A DNA stretch of 64,000 nt from Phycomyces nitens (Eukaryota; Mucoromycota; Mucoromycetes; Mucorales; Phycomycetaceae): positions 9,858,001-9,922,000 of the forward strand of contig JAHRBC010000001.1 of NCBI GenBank assembly GCA_022702545.1. Direction: 5' to 3'. The notes beneath the pieces were generated by a model, which saw nothing but the letters and a program-made list of their open reading frames with translations, ran no database searches and was not told the DNA's origin. Shown here one piece after another: positions 45,546-55,005 of the stretch; position 1 is the stretch's first letter; the number at the start of each line of letters is the position of its first letter. The position numbers were made by a program, and so were the translations under genes.

Positions 45546-45655
45546 GGTACCTTGTGCACTAGGCATTTGTTCACATAAACTCCAGTATATACCTTACCTT
45601 TGTCCAGGAATATACCTACCTATATACCAGTGTATATCAAATGGTTTTCCCAGTG
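45546..45655. mobile_element. Right tip of the CACTGG-family transposon interrupted by gypsy1 (probably T4)
   Basis: Reading inward from 45655 the tip is CACTGGGAAAACCATTTG, with ATACACTGGT a few bases in; the T4 left tip also has ATACACTGGT at the same distance. The outer triplet is ATA, unlike TGA on the T4 left side, so pairing with T4 is inferred from internal structure, not from the duplication. Confidence 0.6.
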
Positions 45656-46189
45656 ATAGCTTGTTACTATCTGCTGCTCTTCAAATAAATATTCCTTACG
45701 TTCAATATCAATCTCCACCATTTCTCTTTGTCTTTCTGTGTTTAATAAAAAACCGTGTTATTATACAAGGGCCAAAAAACAATACCAAAATCATCATACC
45801 CATCACAATTCTTTCAAGTTCGTCAATTCTTGCTCTCTTATTATGACGCTGAGAGGTTCTCTTTGTTACCAGACTGTAACCTTGGGCGTTACCATTGCAT
45901 TTAGTGCAATAACAGGTCTCGTTGCGAAGTTGAGTAATAGAAGACATATTGTATGCTTTTGAATATTAAGATAATAAGGAAACAAGTGTTACATTTACTT
46001 TATTCTCAACAACTTTATAATCTTACAAATTGATATTCATATGTCTATTGTGTCTAAGCCAATAAGATAGAGTAAAGCTTTATCTTTAACCTGAATATGA
46101 AAAACTTTCTGAGATACAAAATCACTCCAGTTTTGCATAGGTTAAAAGGTTACTTCTTATCATTGTACTTCAGGACTGTTTTCCCAGTG
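45656..46189 (-). mobile_element. T6: right-end fragment of another CACTGG-family transposon, with B exons 1-2
   Basis: The outer tip, read inward from 46189, is CACTGGGAAAACAGTCC. On the minus strand exon 1 (45947-45800, 148 bp) encodes MSSITQLRNETCYCTKCNGN and TSQRHNKRARIDELE, and exon 2 (45735-45700, 36 bp) ends at a GTAAGG donor. The remaining exons are missing where the T4 tip begins. The element belongs to a subfamily different from T2/T5 judged by its tip. Confidence 0.8.
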
Positions 46190-46423
46190 GAAGCCCCACT
46201 TTGAAGCTGACTTTGGATAGAATTTCTGAGAGAAAGAGGTAGAATTTTCATTTTAAAAGAAACAAGAAATAATATGGAAATAAAAAGAAAAACTTAGTCA
46301 TTTATATATGTTTTTATTTTATATTCCAATTATATGACTCATTTTGACTATTATATGTGACTTTGAACAAGTTATAACCAAAATTCACAGAGAAATAATT
46401 TATTTTCTATTAATTTATCCAAA
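46190..46423. other. AT-rich stretch without a supported feature
   Basis: No reading frame, RNA gene or repeat that I can support. Confidence 0.4.
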
Positions 46424-46626
46424 GTGGAAAAAGGGTTTGCATACTTTTCAAAAATTTGTCTGGGTTTTATTAAATCAATATTCATTCTCAGCCATAGATA
46501 TTTTTATATGTGGTAGGTTTATCTAAAATAAATATAATACATTTTGTTTTACACAAAAATATTAAAAATTGAAAGAGTACTATTAAAATATATATTTTTA
46601 ATAGAACATGCAAACCCTTTTTCCAC
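46424..46626. repeat. 203-bp unit with 19-bp perfect inverted ends (MITE-like)
   Basis: Arms 46424-46442 (GTGGAAAAAGGGTTTGCAT) and 46608-46626 are exact reverse complements; the interior is AT-rich and non-coding. No clear target duplication, so it could be a MITE or a piece of the neighbouring DIRS element. Confidence 0.65.
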
Positions 46627-46650
46627 CTACTGTACATCCCATGTTGTTGA

Positions 46651-47220
46651 TTATTGTTCTGTAGGGATTCTAACTTCCAAATTTTGTCTAGCTGCAAAAA
46701 ATTCTTTGACTAATAGCTGTTTGGCAATTGGTAGTTTGTCACTATGGATTATGGAGAAAACTGAGGTAATTGACAATCTCAAAGTATTCAAGTATGTACT
46801 ACTATAATCCTTGTGGGCTAATAAAAATTTTACTATGGTTTGTTCATCATATTTCAATGGTTCATACAAAGGTTGTTGTTGTTGACACCATGAAATCCAT
46901 TGTTGTCATCTATTGTTGTATATTTGTTGAGTTGATTGTCTAGTTTTTGCATTCAAAAAACTGAGCATTTCCTCTGTCACACCATTCTGTAACCTGTAGT
47001 TGTTGATAACTGCCAAGCAGCTATTATCCATCTTTGATTCAACTTCCACAGTATTGGTGGTTGTACATGCTTCATTCTCATGATCATTGGGAACCAGAAT
47101 TAGCTTGGCCACCACGGGGTTATCAATACTGCATGTTTCAACTTCTGTTGCTTGATCTTCTTCAACACTTATGGGATTAATTTCCATGGTGGGTATAAGT
47201 ACATTCCTTTGGCTAACCAT
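46651..47220 (-). pseudogene. Second DIRS tyrosine recombinase fragment (N-terminal half)
   Basis: Two minus-strand segments match the N-terminal half of the recombinase at 7864-9114: one with VINNYRLQNGVTEEM and TRQSTQQIYNNR, then one with FLLAHKDYSSTYLNTLRL and LLVKEFFAARQNLEVRIP. A stop or shift lies between them near 46870-46905. The catalytic half is absent. Confidence 0.75.
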
Positions 47221-47347
47221 GTGTCAGGAACTGATCCAAGCAGACAAGGCAAGATACAGAAACAGGAGGTTCACACTGCAAAAGAGGGGATGTTTGTAGT
47301 ACCAGAAATCCAGCATTATGGTACTGAAAAGGGGTGGGTTTCACCTA
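47221..47347 (-). repeat. Inverted LTR end related to gypsy2
   Basis: 47222-47271 is the reverse complement of the gypsy2 LTR end (10981-11029). Similarity stops after about 50 bp; the remaining 75 bp to the S2 tip is unassigned. Confidence 0.6.
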
Positions 47348-47757
47348 CATTACAGCGGAAGGACCAGTAGCTGTGCCAAAAACGGTAGCATAACTACCGT
47401 TTTTTATGATTTTAGAGCACTTTATCTCTGCAGATTGTGGTTGAAAGGTAATGTCATTGATCCTGATTCATAAAAGTTGCATGAAATGTCTTTTCATCTG
47501 GCAATGAGGTAGTTGTAGTACCATATAAAGGGCTTGTAAGTTTTTAGGCAACCTTGTTTATTGAAATGAGCATTTTATTTGGTGTTAAAGATGTTGCGCA
47601 TTTTTGAGAAAAATAATTTTTTGCCTGTGTGAACAAAACGGTAGTTATGCTATCATTTTTTTGAAACAATTTTTTTGTTTTTGACATTATTAGCCATTTT
47701 ATTTTATTTTATTTGGTATTGATATTTATAAGGAAAGAAAAAAGAAAAAGAAAATTT

Positions 47758-48635
47758 TTATAAAGTGGCAAGGTTCCCCATGGTCACACGTAGATTGTCA
47801 TTAAACACGTAATATGGTGCAATGATAAAGAACTGATTACTACTCGGAGGGTACTGGATGAGCCCAACTTGATGCTGAATGTCATCCACATTAACAGCAT
47901 ATTTTGGCTGGGTTGTTTGTCCAGTTGAGCTGTGTGACCACTGTATTACAATTGGCACAGATGAGTCATGGGCTGCTGTACCATGCTCTTTCATCACTCC
48001 AACGAATGCCAGAAAGTGCAGTGTGCCATCAACCTCTTTATGCTCAAAATAAAATTCCACGGTGCCAACAAACCAGCTTTGAATAGTTATATTGCAACAG
48101 CTAGATAAAAATATAAGAAATGCAAGTGATCTCTATTTTGTATTTTGACTAATACCAATACTCACTTTCTGTATGGACAGGTGAACATCACATGATGATT
48201 GCCACGTCTGGTCTCGTTTTTTATTCTTTGGTACATACATGAAGAATGTATGGTTGAATTTTTCCAAAGACGAGAAGCAACAACAATTGTCGGGTCATCA
48301 AGTTCAATACTGTTCATACCACTGTTTCGCACATAGTACTTTGCCAAAGTATTCTTGACAACAGGGCTGCTGACACCTTCCAAGTCATCATCATTCAAGC
48401 TGGCATGTCAGTTGAATGGCTCCCATAGCTGGGCAGCACTTACACCATCTGGAAGATCTAAGAAACTTGCTTCATTATATGTGGACGGCTGACTTGTATT
48501 AGGATAATTCTGAGAGCTGTTTGCTGAACTGACAAAGCTATGAACAGCAAAGCGCTCAACAAGCAAACTGGCATTTCTACCGCCCTTCAAGTTTGACGTG
48601 ATAAGCTTGGAGTATACTCTAATTACTTTTTCCAT
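47758..48635 (-). pseudogene. C-terminal remnant of a gene Q paralogue
   Basis: Minus strand: 48635-48408 (MEKVIRVYSKLITSN, NASLLVERFAVHSF), a TGA near 48405, 48398-48162 (DPTIVVASRLWKNST, NHHVMFTCPYRK), an intron, then about 48093-47758 (VEFYFEHKEVDGTLHFLAF to GNLATL). It matches Q residues from the MERVIGVYSK block to the C-terminus. Unlike Q it shows no excess of ATACC. Confidence 0.85.
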
Positions 48636-48760
48636 GGGTAGGTAAGAGATTATTTGACTAATAATAGCAATAGCAGCAAAGACACGTCTTGGTCAATGAT
48701 GACAAAATCAACGTACCTGTCATCAATGATTGTGGCCAGTGAGGCACGGCTAGGACAATA

Positions 48761-49164
48761 GCACTCCACATTTACAAGTGCAAAAGAATGTGGTGTGCCA
48801 AGAATCTTCTTCAAGACACCTTTAAGAGTGCAAACCAGACTCGTAAGAGAAAAATAGCAGAGAACAGCCAGGCAAGTTTATTAATTAACAAACATTTGAA
48901 TATACATTATAATTAATACAATATTTTTATTATGTTATAGCAGGAAAGAGCAAGCAGTTCTTTTCTTTCAGAAGATGAGGTATTTCAAACAGATGACAAG
49001 GCTGAATCCCCAATCATGACAGATGTACTATAAGTTAGAGCTTTTTTGTTGCTCATCTATTCTCAATTTAATATTAATATAATATTTCTACTGTTTGATA
49101 TAGGTTTACACCACTAGGAATGAGCAATGAGCCTTCATCTAAGAGAAACAGACTAAGTCTTTAA
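48761..49164 (+). pseudogene. C-terminal remnant of a gene P paralogue
   Basis: Exon ends at 48871 (YKCKRMWCAKNLLQDTFKS to ENSQ) with a GC donor at 48872, then 48944-49029 (SSFLSEDEVFQTDDKAESPI) and 49104-49164 (FTPLGMSNEPSSKRNRLSL, TAA at 49162-49164). Exon plan and GC donor match gene P of S1. The donor of the second piece has decayed from GTAAGT to ATAAGT. Confidence 0.75.
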
Positions 49165-49234
49165 TATTCTTTAGGCTGCTCTTATTGGTTTTCTCATATT
49201 TTTAGTATATGTTTTAGCGCACTTTTTCGTTTCC

Positions 49235-49680
49235 TCTTTTCCTTTAGCTGTTTTATCTTTGCTTTGGTCCTCTCTTTTGAAATAAAATCGAATAACTCTC
49301 CATCACGTAAGATTGCCACCTTAATAAATGCCCAATTGGCATCTTGTATACCACATCTTCAGCTCTGTTGTTTTTAATCTAGGAATGAAACACACATCTC
49401 GCCCTTTTTCAAGCACCAAAAAAAATGAAATTTTTTTATAGCTGTATTACGCCGAGGTTAGTTTATATTTCTTTTCTTTTCTTTGCTCTACTTTTTTGAA
49501 GTAAAACTAAATGACCCTCCCTTATGTAAGGTTGTCAATGACATAAACATCCAATTGGAATCTTGTATACCACATCTTCAGCTCTGCTATCTTTAATCAA
49601 GGAATGAAACACTCATCTCATAATTTTTCAGACACTAAAAAAAGGTGAAAATTTTTTACAGCTATATTACACTAAAGTTT
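49235..49680. repeat. Direct tandem duplication, about 219 bp period
   Basis: The landmark ATCTTGTATACCACATCTTC occurs at 49341 and 49560; flanking motifs (AATGAAACAC, GCTGTATTAC/GCTATATTAC) recur at the same spacing. The copies are noticeably diverged. No coding potential. Confidence 0.85.
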
Positions 49681-50329
49681 GTCGTTCCCCACCTCCCCAC
49701 CTAGGAATCTCTGTAGAATATGCATATTGTTTTCTTAATGATGTACTCATTCTGCCAATTACCATTATATTCGAATTAGTTTTAAATCTTATGAGCTGAC
49801 TTTACAGCAATATATTTTCTATGGTAAGAATATTATAATATGTTTACACTCTTTAATTAATCATATTGCGCATTCTCTATTCTCCTTCTACTGCATCTAG
49901 TATTTACATCTGTACGTTTCATATAGTGGCATTAATTCAAGAGATGCTTGGTATACCGATTAACAAGCACAATATATACCGGTATGCTATCCAAAACAAT
50001 ATGCTCAGTTTATTTGATTGCTTCATTCTCTGACCACAATATCTTTATAGCAATTGATGAAGACCAAAGGCCTTCCAAGTCATAACAACATGTTGTTGGC
50101 ATCGTGTATAGATTGAGTAAAAGGTTTGTACCATATACGTTTTATAATATTAAATAGTATTTGCTTTTGGTATGTTTCTATATTATTATTATATATATAT
50201 TAATATTATTTGAAATAAATTGAAATTATAATAAAAAATAAACTATTATTTCAAATAAATGGCAGTAAAAAAAGAATGGGTGCTAGTATATAAAGTAATA
50301 TAAAAGAGAGGCTGTAGTATATAAAGAAA
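49681..50329. other. Interior of S2 without a supported feature
   Basis: AT-rich, non-coding; includes short palindromic GGTATACCG/TATACCGGTATGC pieces near 49950-49985. Nothing further seen. Confidence 0.35.
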
Positions 50330-50413
50330 CAATTTTGGTTGGATAAAAAAACGGTAACAGCTACCAAAATCGCCTTATACAGAGTCTTTACTACCGTTTT
50401 TTCTGCCGTAGTG

Positions 50414-50987
50414 TTGGGGGGAGAGGTATTAGATGATAAGACAAAATAAGATATGATAGTGTGAGAAAATGAGATATACAGTGAAGGTGATAATATAAAA
50501 ATAGATGACAAATATGATAAAAAAAATGAAATATAAAAATGTGCAAAGACAATGTAGATATGAAGTATGAAGATATGGATAACAGTAATATGATAAAGTG
50601 CGCAGTGTGAGAGAAAGATAGAGATATGAAGGGGTATGAATAAAATGAAATGCTGATGTGCGAGAGGGTGTAAAGAGGTAGATAACATGAAGAGAAAGAT
50701 AAGTGCACACAGACAGCAACGTGGGGAGAAGGGAAGGGAAAATAGATGACAACAATAGTGTACAATGGATAAATATGGAAATGGATAGGAGGGGTTTGAA
50801 ATGAGAGTGAGGGTAACAAATATGGGAAATCAAAGAAGTGTGGAAAAAGGGGAGATATGAGAAATAAGGTGACGTTGCCAAGTTGATCAGGATGTTACGT
50901 CACACTTTCTAGCAGAGAAAGCCTTGGAAAAGTCACGTGAAATGGAGAGAAGTGGGCAAAGCTTGAAATTCTACAACACCCGTGTCA
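50414..50987 (-). mobile_element. LTR-like unit -1 of the tRNA-proximal stack (truncated on the left)
   Basis: Ends ACCCGTGTCA at 50987 and is followed by AAAGA and the next unit. Its purine-rich body resembles the right half of unit 3 (60340-60849). The left part was lost where S2 ends. Confidence 0.65.
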
Positions 50988-50992
50988 AAAGA

Positions 50993-51824
50993 TGACGCGT
51001 GTTGAGTTATGGTGTGTGGTGCAACAGGTCAGAATATATAAATAATATATATTGTATTCTTGTGATTTCGCTCAGGACAATCCAACAAGAAGAATTTGAC
51101 AATCAGACGGGACTTGAAATAGATAAAGACAGTAAACAGGCAAACAGACAGGCAAACAGACAGGCAAACAGACAGGCAAACAGACAGGCAAACAGACAGG
51201 CAAACGGACAGGCAAACGGACAGGTAAACGGACAGGCAAACGGACAGGTAAATGGACAGGTAAACGGACAACGGACAAACAGACAAACAGACAAACGAAC
51301 AAACAGACAAACGATGAGACAGTACTTGTAGATCCTAACAGTGTGCAACTTAGTATTTCCCGCAGGACAATAGCTCAAGTTCAGGGACGATGTTCAAAAG
51401 AAATAGAGAGAAAACTGAATGTATTTTATTGAATGAAAAATGGAGCTTTTTTATACTAATTGACAACTGTGCACGTAGTGACAATCTGGATATAACTTAT
51501 GCTAAATGATGATTATCGAGAAGAGTGTACAGTTCTTCGGGCATAATCACAAAAGGAAATACTCAAAAGGAAAACAAAAAGGAAACTAAATATCAAGAGA
51601 GAAATGCACTATTAGGAAGTATACAAAAAGAGTAATATCAAGAAGTGTGAAAGGAACAAGTGCAATGCAGAGGGAAGCAAACGAAAAAGGAAATATAAAT
51701 CAAAGGAAAAGAAAGGGGAAAACATTTAGAACTCAACAGGGTTGTTGATGTAGACAAATGATTCCAAGAGATCGGATCATGCCTTGCATGTCCCAAGGGA
51801 AGGTGACGTCTTCGACTGTCCCAA
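50993..51824 (-). mobile_element. LTR-like unit 0, left part (interrupted by T7)
   Basis: Starts TGACGCGTGTTGAG at 50993; resumes after T7 at 58319 and ends ACTTGTGTCA at 58393, together about 907 bp. Contains a reverse-strand TATA/poly(A)-like block near 51420-51460 and a 12-bp minisatellite. Confidence 0.7.
51131..51315. repeat. 12-bp minisatellite (CAGGCAAACAGA type)
   Basis: About 13-15 imperfect tandem copies, changing gradually from AACAGACAGGCA to AACGGACAGGTA to AACAGACA units. It lies within LTR-like unit 0 and is absent from units 1-3. Confidence 0.95.
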
Positions 51825-52396
51825 CACTGGAAAAATGGGTCTGAATACTCATGTGTAAAAGTGCGGTTACTAAGGGGTAAAATTAAGATTTATTAGATAT
51901 GCTGTATGGGTTTCTGTATGTGCCAAAGCCAAGTTTTACACAATGAGTTATGACCTGGTTTCTGCATGAGTATTTACTTCATGGGCTGACCAAGTGGGGG
52001 TTGTTAGTATGAGCGGGTCATTAATTTGACCTGATGTACAGAATAAAAGTCTATTTGAAACCAAGTTTCGTTGTTGTACACTCTTTATATAAGAGGAAAG
52101 TTGAAAGCAAAAGAACCTCTTGACATGATTAAACTCCGATTATACTCAGGTGGATTGAAGGCTTTCTTAATTTTTAACCAATATTTGAAGGCTATTACTG
52201 TGTAATCAAGCATTGAATGCTCCCCCATTATTTTATATCCCGTACTTATTAGGTTGTTTATGGTTTATATTTGTGTTTATTGGAAAGAATAGAATGGTTC
52301 TATACACGAGTTCTAATACTATTACTGTCTATCCTTGCCGCTTCTACCGGCCTACTTGATACTACTTGGATCGGGTGCTTCTCTACTGAACAATAC

Positions 52397-53420
52397 CTGA
52401 AAATAAGGTCCGACGGCGATTTGGGTGGTTGCGGTAGTGTTCTGATATAATAAAAGTTATATTAGTGACATATATTCAAAAGTGCGGGTGCTATTCAAGA
52501 TGCGAGGTATATTATACTTACATTGTAAGGGATGGACAAGAATGGACAAAGAGGGGCTGAGTTGTGCGGCATGGCATCTTGTATGATTAGGTTGACTAGA
52601 GATGGGGTAAAATAAATTATTACAGGTGAATTGAGTGATAAAATAATTAATTTACATACCAGAAGCAGAGTTGGCGATTATAGTAGAGGGATGGTATATG
52701 GTGGCCAACAATAACTTCTTATTAAGAGTATAAAAAATTATTAGTAAATAGCCAGAATAATATTTTGAAAAGCACAAAGACCAAGAAACGGCATTACCAT
52801 TATGATAACCAGTCGTAGATGATGAGGGAGGCAGATGAGGTAGACAGTGATGGCGGCGGCCTATTGTAGAATAAGAAACGTTAGAAAAGAAAATTATTAT
52901 TTTTTTGACACAAAAAGATTTTTTTTTACCATAGCACCAATGACGATACCATATAATAGACCATGCCAGTAGAGGAGGTCTATAAGATCAAAAGAGATAG
53001 TCAGAATAAATATATAAAAAAGTATAAAAGCTAAAAGACAGCATTACCATTATGATGACAGTTGTAGATGATAGAAGACGCAGATGGGGTATAGGGTGAT
53101 TGATGGCGGCGGCCTATAGGAGAATAAGAAGCATTAGAGAAAAAAAAAGTTTGACACGAAAATATTTTTTTACACTGGGACTGATGACATTATCATATAA
53201 TAGGCTATGAAAGTGGAAGAGGTCTATAAAATAGAAAGAGAGAATCAGAATAATTTGCAAGATGGCACCGGCACATTTAACTGACCATGATTAGTTTGGA
53301 GGAGCAATGCAGGCAGGATGTATTGGAATGAGTGCGTGTTTATAAAGAAGCCGCCAATTTTTTAGTCTAAAGAGGTGTAAAAAAAGAAAGAGAAAATAGG
53401 CGCAGATATAAGGAAACAAG
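52397..53420 (-). other. Micro-exon block of T7 with duplicated X-Y pair
   Basis: On the minus strand, from about 53230 leftwards: X (50 nt), Y (66 nt), X' (50 nt), Y' (63 nt), then pieces homologous to the last three T5 pieces, the final one being 52441-52397. Acceptors end CTATAG or CAATAG and donors read GTAAAA, GTAATG, GTATGT, GTAAGT. The X'-Y' join in one frame is strikingly hydrophobic (WHGLLYGIVIGAMAAAITVY), suggestive of a membrane segment, but other frames are open too. Confidence 0.5.
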
Positions 53421-53758
53421 AGAAAGGAAAAAGGCTAAAAAGAAAAAAATACAAGGATATATAATTTGAAACAGAGACAGAATAGGTGTAATGGATAGAG
53501 TCCAAAAGCAATAATGGTGCCGTTCATTAATGTGTACAAGAAGTCTTTTTGGATTTATAAATAAAGCTGTCTTTACTAATATATAATCTGTATTTTATAT
53601 TATTAAATCCTTTTGACCAACTTGTTCACTCTTCCCACTCAAATCCAATTTTTCTATCTATCTGTCTCTTGTGCGTTTTAAGTAAAAGATATGTTTAAAC
53701 TTAAAGTAGTAAACGAGTATTAAATATTGTGTATTTTTGATATAATTTATAATAGAAA

Positions 53759-54873
53759 ATGTCAAACCAAAGAAGGAATATTGCTCCACGACCTGCTGAC
53801 GACGATGTCAATATGCAGACGGTCATCACGAATCTCCAAGAGGATCTTGCCTCAATTAGAGGCGACATGACCACGATGAACAGAAGAATGGGGACTCTTA
53901 TTGAGTCCAACCTCACTGTCATTGCTGCCACAAGTATTGTGGCTCCAGTACCTGTTCTTGCCTCTGTTGCTGCCCCAACTGCCGAGGCCACAAATGAATC
54001 GATGTCTGATGCAAAGAAACGTGTGTTTGTAGGTGTCACCAGATATAATATCCTATCAACTAAATTCTTATTTTGATCAAACAGAAAGATATTCGTGAAT
54101 ATTTGTGGCAGCCAAAGTTGAGGTCAAGGACGTTGGTTGACATCCAGGCAAATAACAACAAGCCAAGGTGGGATGTCCATACTCACTTTGACGAGAGTCC
54201 CAACAAGGAGCTGGTAGAACGTCTACTGGCTTACCTTGGGCCAAATTTTGTTGGCTCGCCCTTGAGAAGAAGTGACATTCGAGAGAAAGTCTACAGAAAC
54301 TTCTGTAGCCGTCGTCAGGAGCAGAGAAAGTCTTCTGAGAAGAAGGCAGTCTCCAGCGCTCGTTTGAGAAGGGCAAACCGTGAAAAAGATGTAGGTTGTA
54401 TACTATTCAAACTAGAGACAAATATTAATGAATACATGTTGGATATTTGTTAGCATTTCGAACATCGCATGACTGCCTTTCTCAAACATAAGGAGGCCAT
54501 TGAGCAGGCAATGGGGCAAGTTTGTTCTGGTCTGCTTCAGAAAGAAGCAATGTCTGAAGGAGAATCAGACAACGATACTTCAAAGACTCTTGGCAAGCGT
54601 TGGGTCTCCGTTTATCGCCCAAGCTGGAGAAGCGATGAGGTAAATTATTCTGTAAACAATATATAATAATATATTTATTAAGATATCATTTTTGAAATAT
54701 TAACAAATGCTATTTAGTTCAACCGGTTTATTGAAATCGTTGACTCATTCGTTTCTCTTGACTTGGGGATGAATGCTCATCAGATGCTGTCAAGAGATCT
54801 CAAAGGAGTCAGAGACTTAGCAGTCCCTGGTGACTTGGCCGCCCGTCTGCCTCCTTGGGTCATAAGAAATTAA
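53759..54873 (+). CDS. Gene A7, intact companion protein of T7 (four exons)
   Basis: Exons 53759-54028, 54085-54390, 54454-54639 and 54718-54873 join to 305 aa. MSNQRRNIAPRP start, a coiled-coil-like segment (MQTVITNLQEDLASIRGDM), the 306-bp core exon (YLWQPKLRSR, NNNKPRWDVHTHF, RRSDIREKVYRNFCSR), acidic EAMSEGESDNDTS and RPSWRSDEV, and a C-terminus ending LPPWVIRN. Convergent with B7, stops about 130 bp apart. Same inferred role as the other A genes. Confidence 0.82.
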
Positions 54874-55005
54874 ATAAAAAATAAATAAAAAACAATTGTT
54901 TTATTTTACTCTTGCTTACGTATTTAATCCCAAAGACATGTTTAAAGGCAATGAATGTTTTGTTTTGTTCTTTTTAAAAGAAACAAGTATTTATTTATTA
55001 ATGCT

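Larger units (their letters stand above)
47348..50413. mobile_element. S2: decayed, internally deleted copy of the S1 CACTA family
   Basis: Left tip CATTACAGC (a C-to-T, G-to-A decayed CACTACGGC) at 47348 and right tip GCCGTAGTG at 50413. 47370-47640 aligns with the right arm of S1 in reverse, 50330-50413 with the S1 left arm. It retains the end of a Q-type gene and the end of a P-type gene; the middle, including both 5' halves, is gone. No matching triplets flank it. Confidence 0.75.

Noticed and set aside
50251..50881. Overlapping reverse frames rich in Ser, Ile, Leu, Phe and Tyr
   Set aside because: Translation of purine-rich low-complexity DNA in an LTR-like unit; all three frames are open and none has a motif.
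51131..51315. CRISPR-like array
   Set aside because: Contiguous 12-bp units without unique spacers, in a eukaryotic setting: a minisatellite.
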